Positions 15,710 through 25,522 of a DNA stretch of 64,000 nucleotides are shown here, one piece after another. A program made the position numbers and the translations under genes. Source of the stretch: Myxococcus stipitatus (GTDB lineage: Bacteria > Myxococcota > Myxococcia > Myxococcales > Myxococcaceae). The notes beneath the pieces are model-generated. The model saw only the letters and a program-made list of their open reading frames with translations. It had not been told where the DNA came from and searched no databases. Positions within the stretch are counted from its first letter, which is position 1. Each line of letters opens with the position of its first letter. The stretch lies in NCBI RefSeq assembly GCF_038561935.1, contig NZ_CP102770.1:1240001-1304000 (forward strand), written 5' to 3'.

Positions 15710-17824
15710 ATGAGAAGACTGCGTGGGATTCTGCTGTCTTGTGGGGGCGCGCTGTGGTTGGCGGCTTGTGGGAGCGGCGGCACGTCGCAGGAGCCCGTCG
15801 GTGAGCTCGAGGCGCGGACGCTTCCGATTGTCGCCGAGCAGCCGGGCGGAATCGCCGAGGCCGTCTGGCGTTGGTACGACGACCCGGACATCGCGAAGTC
15901 CAGCTACGCGAGCCCCGTCTGGTTCGACTTGGGAGGAGGCTCGATTCATTGCTCCGCGGGGATGATTGGCCCCAACCTCATGCTCACCGCGGCCCACTGT
16001 GGAGGACTGCCCGAGCTGACGCTGAGCTTCCTGACGTACGCGGAAGACAGCAACACGGCCAAGCGCTTCGAGGATTTCAACTGCAAGCTGCTGTACAACA
16101 CCTGGCACAGCTCCGACCTGTCGCTCTACTTCTGTCCCCCGAACGCCTCGGGCGTCAACCCGGGTGACAAGTACGGCTACCTCGACTTCGAGAGAAGCGC
16201 GCCGAGCGTGGGCCAGCCCGTCTACAGCATCTGGGGCAATCCGCTTCAGACGCCGGCTCCCGCCCTCTATGACGTCCGCTTCCTGTCGAAGGGCACCATC
16301 ACCTCGACGACGAGCACGGGGACCTTCACGACGGACCCGGCGTTCGTCCAGGTCAATCCCTCGACGGGGCTGCCGGACTACACCACCAGCCACGAGCGCC
16401 CCATCGGCATCAGCACGAGCTTGTGGAGCAACTACGGCGCCAGTGGCTCCGTGCAGCTCAGCGCGACCTCCCACAAAATCGTCGTGGGCCCGCTGTCCAC
16501 CGCCACGCCCGATGGTCATGGGCGCAACGCGCTGTCCATCGCGCAGTACCTGCTGGATGGCACCGTGGACGGCCGCGACCCGATACGGCTCAACAGCGCG
16601 TACATCGCCTCGCTGGGCCTGACGCCGTCGAACTATGCGGGGCTCATGGACAAGGACGGGGACAAGCTCATCGACATCCAGGAGGACCTCGAGCGCCTGC
16701 GAGGCGAGGGCGCCCGCGATTGGTATGCGCTCGACTTCGACAGCGAGCGGCGCAACGCGCTGTGGACGCTGAACACGGCGCCCTTCGTCTCGGTGACCTT
16801 CAACACCACGGACCGCACCGCCCAGCTCATCAGGACCCAGGCCGCGGTGAGCGAGCAGCCGATGTTGTCCCACTCGCGCCTGAACCTCGTGCCCGGCAAG
16901 TACAGGCTCTCGCTCCAGCTGGACACGGTGACGTCCGACTCCTCGCTGCCCGTGTGGTTGGGGATGTCCTGGACGAATCCGGTCACGGGCCTGGGCGAGA
17001 TTCAGGGCCGGTGGCTCTGGAGCCCTCCGGGGGCGGGGTGGGGAATGCATGCGGTGGAGGTGACGCTGCCGACCACCCAGGGCGCGCAGGTGATGGTGAT
17101 GGGCGCGAGCAGCCGGTTCAATGTCCGGCTGGCCGCCATCAACGTCGTGAAGTCCGGCGCGGCGATGAACCTGGACACCGCGGACCTGCGCTTCCACTGG
17201 CGCAACGATGTCACGGGGGGACGGGGGCGGGTCGTCCCGCGCGGCGTCAACTCCGCGACGCGGACGGACTGGGCGCTGCGGGTGAAGTTCGATGCGACGA
17301 ACCCGACGGGCTGGCCCATCCGCAACCGGCAGTTCGCGCTGGTGGGCGCTGGTCGCTACCGCCTCTGCTTCGACCACAAGCAGGAGACGCCGGCCGCGAG
17401 TGGAGTGATGCGCGTGGTGTCCTCGGGTGAGGAGCGCGTGCGGCAGAACATCGCCGCGGGCAGTGCGTGGAGTCGGACGTGTACGCCCAGCTTCCGGGCG
17501 AAGACCGACGACAACAACGTCCAGTTCGGCGTCACCTCGGGAGCGGGCTCCTACCTGGTGGACAACATCGCCATCGTCGAGGAGCCGCGCTTCATCAGCG
17601 AGCCGGGCGTCGACCGGCCGGGCCAGGACATCCGAAGCTTCGACCTCGTCGTGGCGGACCCCGTGCTCTGCGAGGATGCCTGTGCGAATGAGAGTGGCTG
17701 CGTCGCCTATACCTACGTGGAGCCGGGCCACCAGGGAGTGAATGCGCGGTGCTGGCTCAAGAGCGCGGTGCCCGCGAACTCCTACTCGACCAGCTGGTGC
17801 CACACGGGCTATCGCCTGCCCTAG
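15710..17824 (+). CDS. secreted trypsin-like serine protease homologue with C-terminal PAN/Apple-like domain
   Basis: 704 residues. The N terminus is a lipoprotein-like signal (LWLAAC, Cys20). The chymotrypsin-fold domain has TAAHC (His96), a matching Asp in HSSDLSLYF (Asp136) and a Ser in NYGASGS (Ser245), where the usual GDSGG is replaced by GASGS; the oxyanion-site Asp is lost, so activity may be altered or absent. The middle section has two beta-rich carbohydrate-binding-like stretches. The last 60 residues (VDRPGQDIRSFDLV, then CEDACANESGCVAYTYV and CWLK, ending with a paired Cys) have the Cys spacing of PAN/Apple modules, which bind proteins or sugars. Likely a surface or secreted enzyme for prey or matrix proteins. 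Stands alone, followed by a strong hairpin. Confidence 0.82.
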   Translation: MRRLRGILLSCGGALWLAACGSGGTSQEPVGELEARTLPIVAEQPGGIAEAVWRWYDDPDIAKSSYASPVWFDLGGGSIHCSAGMIGPNLMLTAAHCGGLPELTLSFLTYAEDSNTAKRFEDFNCKLLYNTWHSSDLSLYFCPPNASGVNPGDKYGYLDFERSAPSVGQPVYSIWGNPLQTPAPALYDVRFLSKGTITSTTSTGTFTTDPAFVQVNPSTGLPDYTTSHERPIGISTSLWSNYGASGSVQLSATSHKIVVGPLSTATPDGHGRNALSIAQYLLDGTVDGRDPIRLNSAYIASLGLTPSNYAGLMDKDGDKLIDIQEDLERLRGEGARDWYALDFDSERRNALWTLNTAPFVSVTFNTTDRTAQLIRTQAAVSEQPMLSHSRLNLVPGKYRLSLQLDTVTSDSSLPVWLGMSWTNPVTGLGEIQGRWLWSPPGAGWGMHAVEVTLPTTQGAQVMVMGASSRFNVRLAAINVVKSGAAMNLDTADLRFHWRNDVTGGRGRVVPRGVNSATRTDWALRVKFDATNPTGWPIRNRQFALVGAGRYRLCFDHKQETPAASGVMRVVSSGEERVRQNIAAGSAWSRTCTPSFRAKTDDNNVQFGVTSGAGSYLVDNIAIVEEPRFISEPGVDRPGQDIRSFDLVVADPVLCEDACANESGCVAYTYVEPGHQGVNARCWLKSAVPANSYSTSWCHTGYRLP

Positions 17825-17852
17825 CCGCCCGCTTCCCTGTCAGGCACCTGAA

Positions 17853-17890
17853 GCGTGCCCGGAGGCTGTCCTTGCCCCCTCCGGGCACGC
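17853..17890 (+). terminator. strong hairpin after the protease gene
   Basis: GCGTGCCCGGAGG (17853-17865) pairs perfectly with CCTCCGGGCACGC (17878-17890), a 13-bp GC-rich stem with a 12-base loop, starting 29 bases after the protease stop. No T-run follows (TATGTCC), so it may stop transcription weakly or protect the mRNA 3' end. Confidence 0.5.
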
Positions 17891-17946
17891 TATGTCCCAG
17901 GACCGATGATGAGCCCCCGCCACGCGCCGCCGCTGTCCCCGCCACG

Positions 17947-18672
17947 ATGAAGTACCTCGTCACCGTCTGGTTCTGGCTCGTCTTCCTGCTCACCGCGCCC
18001 CTCCTGTTCACGCTGGGGGCGCTGCTGTTGCTCGTCACCTTTCCGGTCGACCGGGACCGCCGGATGCTCCACTGGCTGGTGTGTCACTGGTGCCATGGGC
18101 TGTGGCTGCACCTGTCACCCGGTTGGCGCACGCGCTTGGAGGGCCGGGAGCTGCTTCCCAAGGGGCCCTGCGTCATCGTGGTCAACCATCAATCCGCCAT
18201 GGATATCCTCGCGGTGATGGGGCTGAACCACCCGTACAAGTTCGTCGCGAAGGCGTCGCTGTTCTCCCTGCCGCTCGTGGGCTGGATGATGACGCTCCTG
18301 GCCTACGTGCCCATCGTCCGAGGCTCCACCACGGCCATGCACCAGCTGCTGGACCCCTGCCGACGGTGGCTCCGCCGAGGCATGCCCGTCCTCATCTTCC
18401 CGGAGGGCACCTATGCGCAGCCCGGTCAGCGGTTGCCCTTCAAGCGCGGCGCCTTCCAGCTCGCGGTGGAGGAGCACGTCCCCGTGGTGCCCATCGTCGT
18501 GGAGGGAACGACGGACCTGCTGTTGGGGGACGGCCCCTGGATGAACCCCAAGGCCTCCATGCGCGTGCGCGTGTTGCCGCCGCTGCCTCCGGAGTCGCTG
18601 GGCCAGGACTCGGTGGTGCTCGCGGAGCGGGTGCGCGCGCTGTACGAACAGACCTTGTCGGCCCACGGCTGA
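17947..18672 (+). CDS. plsC: 1-acyl-sn-glycerol-3-phosphate acyltransferase
   Basis: 241 residues, the usual PlsC size. Starts at ATG 17947, where two N-terminal hydrophobic segments (residues 5-35) anchor it to the inner membrane. Block I is NHQSAMD (His81, Asp86, the HX4D catalytic pair), block II covers FVAKASLFSLPLVGWMM, block III is FPEGTYA (about 157-163) and block IV PVVPIVVEGT. It acylates lysophosphatidate to phosphatidate in phospholipid synthesis. It ends 9 bases before the membrane protein at 18682, so the two are probably cotranscribed. Several PlsC paralogues are usual in myxobacteria, so a specialised acyl acceptor is possible. Confidence 0.9.
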   Translation: MKYLVTVWFWLVFLLTAPLLFTLGALLLLVTFPVDRDRRMLHWLVCHWCHGLWLHLSPGWRTRLEGRELLPKGPCVIVVNHQSAMDILAVMGLNHPYKFVAKASLFSLPLVGWMMTLLAYVPIVRGSTTAMHQLLDPCRRWLRRGMPVLIFPEGTYAQPGQRLPFKRGAFQLAVEEHVPVVPIVVEGTTDLLLGDGPWMNPKASMRVRVLPPLPPESLGQDSVVLAERVRALYEQTLSAHG

Positions 18673-18681
18673 GACGCGCGC

Positions 18682-20565
18682 ATGGGATGGACACTCTGGG
18701 CCCTGGAGTCGTTGCTGGCGGTGGCCGCCGCGTGGGCCCTGTCCACCGCCCTGCTGCGTGAGCGCCCGACGCTGGAGCGCTGGATGGGCGCGCTCCTCTT
18801 CGGCGCCGCGAGCCTCCTCACCTGTGTCCAGGGACTGGGCCTCATCGGGCAGCTGGGCCGGCCTCAGCTCGCCGCGGTCGGACTGCTGCTGCACGGCGGA
18901 CTGCTCGCCTTCGCCGTGCGCCGGGTGGGCCGCGCGGAGCTGCGCTCCCGACTGCGCTCGGACGTGGGCGCTCCGCTGCGATTGCTGCGAGACATCCGCC
19001 AGCGTCAGGAGCTGGCCGCGTGGGCCCTGCTGCCGGCGGCCTGCGCGGTCATCGTCTCGTGCTCCATCATCTGGCACTTCCCCAACTGGGCCTGGGATGT
19101 CGTCTGGTACCACGTCCCCAAGACGAACTACGCGGTGCAGACGGGCAGCATCTCCTGGGTGGAGACCTCCGTCTGGTACGTCAACGGCTACCCCGAGCTC
19201 ACCGAGCTGCTGTCCGTCTGGAACGTGCTGCTGCCCCGGCACACGCGTCTGGATGACCTGTCACAGGTTCCCTTTGGGGTGCTGGGCGCGCTCGCGGTGG
19301 CCGCGTGGTGCCGCCGCGCGAGCGCGAGCCCCGCGCTCTCCGCGTCCCTGGGCGCGATGTGGCTCGCGCTGCCTGCGGTGGCCCTCCAGCTCCACACCTC
19401 CCACGCCGACGCGGTCGCGGGCTCGCTGTTCATCACCGCCTTCTACTTCCTCACCGAGCGCGACTGGCGCCTCTCCGCGCGCACGCTGACGCTGCTGGCG
19501 ATGGGCCTGTACGCGGGCACCAAGGTGTCGGGGCTGTTCCACCTCGCGTTGCTGTCGCCGCTGCTGCTCGCTCGGGGCGCGGGGGTGCTGTGGCGCGCGA
19601 AGGGGGCTCGCGGCCGGGTGCTGGGACAGACGGCGCTCGCGCTGCTGCTGTTGCTCTGGCTGGGCGCGCCCACCTATGTGGAGAACGTGGCGCGCACGGG
19701 CAATCCCTTCTGGCCCGCGCGCATGCGCGTGTTGGGGCATCAGCTCGAAGGCCCCATCCGCGCGGAGGACATCACCGGGCCACCGGCCTTCTTCGGTTCG
19801 CCCGGGGCGTTCCGGCGCATGGTGGAGGCCTGGACCGCGCCGGAGGGCATGTACTGGCCCGACGTGCGCGAGCGCGCCTTTGGCTGGCTCTTTCCGTACC
19901 TGCTGCTCCCCGCGCTGCTGTGGGTGAGCGCGTTCGGGGTCTTCAGCCGGGAGCGCTTCCTGCGCCTGTCGCTGCCGTTGCTCGCGGGCCTGTCCGTGCT
20001 GGTGCCCGCGGCGTGGTGGGGGCGCTTCACGTTGGGGCTTCCGGCCGCGGGGCTCGTCGCGCTGGCGGTGCTGCATCGCCAGCTGCGCACGCGCTACCTC
20101 CAGGTGCCGCTGTCCGCCGCCGCGGCGTTCCTGTGTGTGGCGTCCTTCGCCAAGGCCGCCGTGGGCTATCAAGTCCTGCCCACGATGGGCCGCCGCGCGG
20201 TGGCGGGGCTGCGAGACGAGGACCGCGTCCGCGCGCGGATGGGCTGGCTGTGGCCTCCCCATGCGGCGCGCCTGCGTGAGGAGGAGCTCAAGCCCGGCGA
20301 TGTGGTGGCCTACGACAGTGCCACCACGTTCCTCGGCGAGTACTGGACCCTGGACCTGCGCAACCGCGTCGAGTTCGTCAATCACGACGGCGCCGACGAC
20401 GTGTACCTGGACAAGCTCCGCGCGCTGAAGCCGCGCTGGGTGAGCGTGGGCCGGGACAGTCCCGCGGAGCGACTGCTGCTCGACCGCGCGCCCGTCTTCG
20501 AGCGCCTCTTCGACTGTCCTTCGAGCGGCGCTGTCATGTATCGGGTCACTCGCGACGACTGGTAG
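18682..20565 (+). CDS. polytopic membrane protein, GT-C type glycosyltransferase-like
   Basis: 627 residues with about ten to twelve hydrophobic segments. After two or three N-terminal helices comes a periplasmic loop with WDVVWYHVPKTNYAVQTGSI, the D-x(3)-YH pattern found in the first loop of GT-C glycosyltransferases of the ArnT/PMT (family 39) kind. A C-terminal soluble part (residues about 500-627) follows the last helix (DSATTFLGEYWTLDLRNRVEFV, and PAERLLLDRA). It probably transfers a sugar from a polyprenyl-phosphate donor to a lipid or protein on the periplasmic face; donor and acceptor cannot be read from the sequence. Coupled to plsC nine bases upstream, which suggests a shared lipid or envelope role. 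Confidence 0.72.
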   Translation: MGWTLWALESLLAVAAAWALSTALLRERPTLERWMGALLFGAASLLTCVQGLGLIGQLGRPQLAAVGLLLHGGLLAFAVRRVGRAELRSRLRSDVGAPLRLLRDIRQRQELAAWALLPAACAVIVSCSIIWHFPNWAWDVVWYHVPKTNYAVQTGSISWVETSVWYVNGYPELTELLSVWNVLLPRHTRLDDLSQVPFGVLGALAVAAWCRRASASPALSASLGAMWLALPAVALQLHTSHADAVAGSLFITAFYFLTERDWRLSARTLTLLAMGLYAGTKVSGLFHLALLSPLLLARGAGVLWRAKGARGRVLGQTALALLLLLWLGAPTYVENVARTGNPFWPARMRVLGHQLEGPIRAEDITGPPAFFGSPGAFRRMVEAWTAPEGMYWPDVRERAFGWLFPYLLLPALLWVSAFGVFSRERFLRLSLPLLAGLSVLVPAAWWGRFTLGLPAAGLVALAVLHRQLRTRYLQVPLSAAAAFLCVASFAKAAVGYQVLPTMGRRAVAGLRDEDRVRARMGWLWPPHAARLREEELKPGDVVAYDSATTFLGEYWTLDLRNRVEFVNHDGADDVYLDKLRALKPRWVSVGRDSPAERLLLDRAPVFERLFDCPSSGAVMYRVTRDDW

Positions 20566-20715
20566 GTGTCTCCGGGGAAAGCTCCGTGTCGTGGCGCCAG
20601 GCCACCGTGGATGACGCAGCCGTGTTGAAAGAAATCGGCGGGATTGCGAGCCCATCCGCCGGATGCGTGCGATTGACGCGCCGGGCCTGTCTCGTGCGTG
20701 CGGTATCCTGGGCAC

Positions 20716-23409
20716 ATGCGCCAACTGCTGACCTTGTTGCTCCTGCTCGCCGCTCCAGTCTGGGCCGCGGTCCCCTCGGGTTTCGTCGAGACGGTCTACA
20801 CCTCGAATGACCTGGTGGAGGCCACGGGGTTGGCGTGGGCGCCGGATGGCTCGGGGCGCTTGTTCGTCACCATCAAGTCGGGCGACGTGCGGGTGGTGTC
20901 GACGAGCAATGGCTTGCCTCGGACGACGACGCCGGGCGGCACCACCTTGGTGACGAGTCTGTTCGCCAGGGAGCCCGTGGTGGAGACCAACAGCGAGTGT
21001 GGCGTCATCGGCATCGCGTTCGACCCGAACTACGTCGTCAACCGCTACGTCTACATCTTCGTCACCGTCTCCGCGTCGGAGCAGCAGATTGTCCGCTACA
21101 CGGACCTGAATGGCGCGGGGACGGCGCGCACGGTGATTGTCTCGGGCCTCCCCACGCGAGGGCAGAACCACGACGGTGGCGCGCTGGGCTTCGGGCCGGA
21201 CGGCAAGCTGTACTTCGCCATCGGCGACCTGGGAAATGGCACGGGCGTGGACGCGGACCTCACGTCGCTGGCCGCGAAGGTGAGCCGGGTGAATCGCGAT
21301 GGCTCCCCGGTGAATGACAATCCGTTCAACGACGGCGTGGGGCCCAACAACGAGCTCATCTGGGCGCGCGGCTTCCGCAACCCCTTCACGCTCACGTTCC
21401 AGCCGAGCACGGGCCTGTTGTGGCTCAACGTCGTGGGCACCGGCTACGAGCAGGCCTTCGTGGTGAGGCGCTCCGCGCATGGGGGCTACAACGACTACGA
21501 GAACAACCAGCCGGCGACGAACAACTACATCACTCCCGTCATCAAGTACCGCACCGGCGGCATCGATGAGCGGACCCTCACCGCGAGCGGCGCGGTTCGC
21601 GCGGGGGGCGTCACCACCTTCACCACCACGGGCAACCACGGCTTCCGCAAGGGCGAGAAGCTCACCCTCGCCGGTGTCCTGGATGCGTCCTTCAACGGAG
21701 ACTTCTACGTCGCGAGCACCCCGAGCGGGACGACCTTCACCGTGGCGCAGGCGGGCCTGGCGGATGCGAGCAGCGGCGGTGGCTCGGCGAAGACGCAGCG
21801 GTTGGGAGGCTGCATGAATGGCGGCGTCTTCTATGACGCCACGCTGTTTCCGCCGGAGTACCGCGGCAACTACTTCTTCGGTGACTATGTCGATGCCACC
21901 TTCATGCGGGCCACGCTGGCGGCGGACAACACCGTGGCGACGGTGGACCTGTGGGGCACCAGCTTCACGTCGTATGTCGACGCGGCGGTGGGGCCGGACG
22001 GCGCGCTGTACACGATAGGGGTCCAGGGCGGTCGCCTGCGCCGCATCGTCCCCACCACCTCCGGTCAGCGACTGGTGGTGTCGGGGCTGTATCCCCGCGT
22101 CGTCGAAGGCGGCCGGGCCACGTTCACCGTGCGACTGGCGCAGGCGCCCACGAGCTCCGTGGTGGTGGATGTCTACCGCGCGCCGGGCGGAAGCAGTGAC
22201 CTGCGCATCGCTGGGTCCGCGACCTTCACCTTCACGCCTGACGACTGGAGCGTCCCGCGCGTCGTGACGCTCGAGGCGCTGGAGGACGCGGACACGGACC
22301 CGGACACGGCCACCTTCACCGTGTCCTCGAGTGGCCTCACGTCGGAGTCCGTGCTGGCGACGAGCATCGAGGACAACTCCGCGCAGTTCATGCTGTCGTC
22401 GAGCCTCGTCCGGGTCCCCGAGCTCGGCACCGCGACGTTCGACGTGTCGCTCTCCCGCGCCCCCGCGCGCACCGTCACCGTGAGCGTGGCGCGCACTGCG
22501 GGCGATGCGGACCTGTCCGTGCAGTCTGGTGCGTCGCTGACGTTCACGCCGAGCAACTGGAACACGCCGCAGACGGTGACGCTGGCGGCGGCGGGTGATG
22601 CCGACAACGCGGATGGGGTCGCCACCTTCACCGTTTCTGGCGCGGGGCTGGACTCGCGCGTGGTGACGGTGACGGAGGGGGACGTGAACGACCTGGCGCC
22701 GGAGCTCTCCTCCAGCGCCATCACCCGGGCGGTGGTGGGCAACCCGTATCGCTACGACGTCGAGGCGCGAGCCCGCCCCGCGGCCCAGTACTCGCTCACG
22801 ACGTCACCGCCGGGGATGACCATCGACGCGGCCACGGGCCTCATCTCGTGGACGCCGACCACGGCGCTGACGGTGGACGTCGCGGTGCGCGTGACGAACG
22901 GCGTGGCGCCCGATGCCACCCAGACGTTCTCCATCACGGTGAAGGAGGACGGGCCGCCGGTCGCGAAGCTCACGCACCCCACGCAGGAGGAGCGCGTCTC
23001 GGGTGAGTCCGCGGAGTTCTACGGCGACTGCGAGGATGACGTGGGCTGCACGCATGCGGAGTTCTACGTGGACGGGGAGCGGCGCTACGTCGATGAGCGC
23101 ACGGACAACCACTTCCACTTCGGCGGTGAACACAACCGCTGGGACACGACGGGCCTGGCTCCCGGAGGTCACCTGGTGCGCTTCGTCGTGGTGGACACGC
23201 GAGGCCAGCGCGCGGAGGCCGAGGTGAAGGTGTGCGTGGGCACTGGAGACTGCACGCTGGTGCCGCCCGACGCGGGGGCGCCGGACGCCGGGGCGCCGCT
23301 GCCCATCCCCTCGGGGGGTGGCTGCGGATGTGGCGCGGCGCCCATGGGAGCGCTGGCCTGGGGCGCCTTGGCGGTGCTGGCGCTGGTGCGGCGGCGTCAG
23401 ACTCGCTGA
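20716..23409 (+). CDS. secreted PQQ-type sugar dehydrogenase-like propeller protein with MYXO-CTERM
   Basis: 897 residues from ATG 20716, which gives a clean signal peptide (MRQLLTLLLLLAAPVWA); an in-frame GTG at 20698 is less likely. Residues about 25-450 match the glucose/sorbosone dehydrogenase family: GLAWAPDGSGRLFVT, a NHDGG-AL-GFGPDGKLY motif, WARGFRNPFTL, NGGVFYD. Between the last blades is an inserted segment (RAGGVTTFTTTGNHGFRKG). It is followed by two Calx-beta-like repeats (SGLYPRVVEGGRATFTV; LVRVPELGTATFDV), a cadherin-like domain and an Ig-like loop with paired Cys. The tail GGCGCG, a hydrophobic helix and RRR is a MYXO-CTERM signal, processed by MrtX/MrtC-type sorting for surface display. 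Last 13 bases overlap the convergent gene. Confidence 0.87.
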   Translation: MRQLLTLLLLLAAPVWAAVPSGFVETVYTSNDLVEATGLAWAPDGSGRLFVTIKSGDVRVVSTSNGLPRTTTPGGTTLVTSLFAREPVVETNSECGVIGIAFDPNYVVNRYVYIFVTVSASEQQIVRYTDLNGAGTARTVIVSGLPTRGQNHDGGALGFGPDGKLYFAIGDLGNGTGVDADLTSLAAKVSRVNRDGSPVNDNPFNDGVGPNNELIWARGFRNPFTLTFQPSTGLLWLNVVGTGYEQAFVVRRSAHGGYNDYENNQPATNNYITPVIKYRTGGIDERTLTASGAVRAGGVTTFTTTGNHGFRKGEKLTLAGVLDASFNGDFYVASTPSGTTFTVAQAGLADASSGGGSAKTQRLGGCMNGGVFYDATLFPPEYRGNYFFGDYVDATFMRATLAADNTVATVDLWGTSFTSYVDAAVGPDGALYTIGVQGGRLRRIVPTTSGQRLVVSGLYPRVVEGGRATFTVRLAQAPTSSVVVDVYRAPGGSSDLRIAGSATFTFTPDDWSVPRVVTLEALEDADTDPDTATFTVSSSGLTSESVLATSIEDNSAQFMLSSSLVRVPELGTATFDVSLSRAPARTVTVSVARTAGDADLSVQSGASLTFTPSNWNTPQTVTLAAAGDADNADGVATFTVSGAGLDSRVVTVTEGDVNDLAPELSSSAITRAVVGNPYRYDVEARARPAAQYSLTTSPPGMTIDAATGLISWTPTTALTVDVAVRVTNGVAPDATQTFSITVKEDGPPVAKLTHPTQEERVSGESAEFYGDCEDDVGCTHAEFYVDGERRYVDERTDNHFHFGGEHNRWDTTGLAPGGHLVRFVVVDTRGQRAEAEVKVCVGTGDCTLVPPDAGAPDAGAPLPIPSGGGCGCGAAPMGALAWGALAVLALVRRRQTR

Positions 23410-24050
23410 GTCGGGTGTGGCTCGGAGACGGCGGCGCGGTCAGCCGCCGTCCGGAGCGCCTCCACCAAGGCGAGCGCCGGGGCGACGTGCTTCTCCAGGT
23501 CAACGGCGGTGAAGGGTACTCCTGGGTATTCAGCCTCCAGCAGTCCCTCGATGATGACGAGGTGCTTGTAGTCCTTGCTGGCTCGCAGCAGGGGTTCTCG
23601 CACCTGGGGCGCGACGAGGAGCGCGCGCACCTGGGGATTGAGGTCCTTCAGGTGCAATGCGTCGTCCAGCTCCGGGTCGCCCGCTGCCCCGTCCTTCTTG
23701 CCGAGGCGGTCAAGGACCCTGTTCGACAGGAGCTGGGTCTCCATGTGGAGGCCGGAGGGAAGGACGTCGCTCAGGTCCACGCGCAGGACCGCCAGGCGCC
23801 GGGTTCCTTTTCCCTGGCCTCGGGTCTCGGTCACCAGGGAGACCTGCGCCCCGTGGTGGACTCCCAGGACCTCCATCTCCCTCGCGATTTCGTCGTAGCT
23901 CCATCCCCGGGCGGTCGCGAAGGTGTGCCACGCGTGCTTCGTCTTCCTCCGGATGTGGAAGTTCTGCCATGCCGAGGCGGCGATGAGGAGCACCGATGCC
24001 AGGATGAAGCCACCTTTCACGTACGCCTCTTCGGTCATGAAGGGAATCAT
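23397..24050 (-). CDS. membrane-anchored protein of unknown function
   Basis: 217 residues from ATG 24050; an ATG at 24038 is an alternative (GGGGAGG lies 0 to 12 bases upstream of the two). One N-terminal transmembrane helix (GGFILASVLLIAASAW) is followed by a cytosolic or periplasmic domain of about 180 residues starting with a basic stretch (RRKTKHAWHTFATARGWSYDE). The soluble part alternates short strands and helices (VSLVTETRGQGKGTRRLAVLRVDLS) and has no recognisable active site. The N-terminal pattern 'AW..FA..RGW' resembles the DUF3137-like or Imm-type domain that compares old and new membrane proteins, but I cannot assign it. Its 3' end overlaps the convergent gene by 13 bases. Confidence 0.65.
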   Translation of the reverse strand: MIPFMTEEAYVKGGFILASVLLIAASAWQNFHIRRKTKHAWHTFATARGWSYDEIAREMEVLGVHHGAQVSLVTETRGQGKGTRRLAVLRVDLSDVLPSGLHMETQLLSNRVLDRLGKKDGAAGDPELDDALHLKDLNPQVRALLVAPQVREPLLRASKDYKHLVIIEGLLEAEYPGVPFTAVDLEKHVAPALALVEALRTAADRAAVSEPHPTQRV

Positions 24051-24274
24051 CCTCCCCGCCGGCCTTGCACGGCCAGTCTCCCTCGTGGGTCCTCCAGGTG
24101 CTCACGACGTGCGAGGCCGAGCGCGTGGAAAAGCCGCCGGATTCCAGACACTTGCCCCAATGTCAGAGGGAGCGTGTAAGGGAGCAGGCGCCCGGCGCTT
24201 GGTGCGGACGGCATCCCCGGAGGAGGCTGCTGGCCGGCCTGGGGGCCGTGGGGTTGAGGGAGGGTGAACGCGGG

Positions 24275-25522
24275 ATGCGCTTGCTGCACACGTCGGACTG
24301 GCATCTGGGACACACGCTGTACGACGTCTCGCGAGAGGCGGAGCACGGTGCGTTCCTGGAATGGCTGTTGGACACGCTCGAGGCCCAGGCGGTGGATGCG
24401 CTGCTGGTGGCCGGCGACATCTTCGACACGTCCAATCCCAGCGCGGAGGCCCAGGCGGCCTGGTACCAGTTCATCGCGAAGGCCCGTCGGCGGTTGCCTC
24501 GGTTGGATGTGGTGGTGATTGGCGGCAACCATGACTCGGCGGCGCGGCTGGATGCGCCGGACCCGCTGTTCGCGGCGTTGGGCGTGAAGGTCGTGGGCGG
24601 ACTGCCGCGTGGAGAGGGCGGAGTGGACCTGGCGCGGCTCCTGGTGCCGGTGCACGACGCGAAGGGGCATGTGGCGGCGTGGGTGGCGGCGGTGCCGTAC
24701 CTGCGGCCGTCGGACCTGCCTCCACTGCGCGAGGACGTGGGGGACCGGTTGGTGGAGGGGGTGCGCGCGGTGTACTCGGAGGTGCTGGAGGCCGCGAGGC
24801 ATCGCCGTCAGCCGGGGCAGGCGCTGGTGGCCATGGGCCATTGCTACATGACGGGCTCGGAGCTGTCGGAGCTCAGCGAGCGCAAGATTCTGGGGGGCAA
24901 TCAGCATGCGTTGCCCGTGGACCTGTTCCCCGAGGACGTCGCCTACGCGGCGCTGGGGCACCTGCACAAGGCGCAGCGCGTGGGCGGGCGCGAGGGGGTC
25001 CGCTACAGCGGGTCTCCGTTGCCGCTGTCGCTGTCGGAGGCGGGCTATCGGCACCAGGTGTTGCTGGTGGACTTGAAGGGGGAGGCGCTGGAGCGCGTGG
25101 AGTCGGTGCCGGTGCCTCGGCGCGCGGAGATGGTGCGGGTGCCCGCGCGGGATGCGGCGGTGCTGGACGACGTGGTGGCGCTGCTGGAGGCGCTGCCGGC
25201 GCTGGATGAGGCGATGCCGGAGTGGCGGCGGCCCTACCTGGAGGTGTGCGTGTCGCTGCCTCGGCCGGAGCCCTCGCTGCGGCAGAAGGTGGAGAAGGCG
25301 CTGGAGGGGCGCGCGGCGCGGCTGGTGAAGCTGACGCCCGCGTACACGGGGACGGGGGGCGCGCTGGCGGAGACGGGGCCCGCGATGTTGTCGCTGCGGG
25401 AGCGCACGCCGGAGGACGTCTTCCGGGCGCGCTATGCACGGGACTACGAGGAGCCTCCCTCGGAGGTGTTGCTGGAGTCGTTCCACACGCTGCTGACCCA
25501 GGTGCAGGAGGACGCGTCATGA
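24275..25522 (+). CDS. sbcD: exonuclease subunit SbcD
   Basis: 415 residues. Mre11-like calcineurin-fold phosphoesterase with all metal motifs: TSDWHLG (Asp8, His10), AGDIFD (Asp48), GGNHDS (near 85), and GHCYM and GHLHKAQ later. With SbcC it forms the ATP-dependent complex that cleaves hairpins and processes DNA ends. The start is ATG 24275; the longer frame to 24065 lacks support. Coupled to sbcC by an ATGA overlap at 25519. Confidence 0.94.
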   Translation: MRLLHTSDWHLGHTLYDVSREAEHGAFLEWLLDTLEAQAVDALLVAGDIFDTSNPSAEAQAAWYQFIAKARRRLPRLDVVVIGGNHDSAARLDAPDPLFAALGVKVVGGLPRGEGGVDLARLLVPVHDAKGHVAAWVAAVPYLRPSDLPPLREDVGDRLVEGVRAVYSEVLEAARHRRQPGQALVAMGHCYMTGSELSELSERKILGGNQHALPVDLFPEDVAYAALGHLHKAQRVGGREGVRYSGSPLPLSLSEAGYRHQVLLVDLKGEALERVESVPVPRRAEMVRVPARDAAVLDDVVALLEALPALDEAMPEWRRPYLEVCVSLPRPEPSLRQKVEKALEGRAARLVKLTPAYTGTGGALAETGPAMLSLRERTPEDVFRARYARDYEEPPSEVLLESFHTLLTQVQEDAS

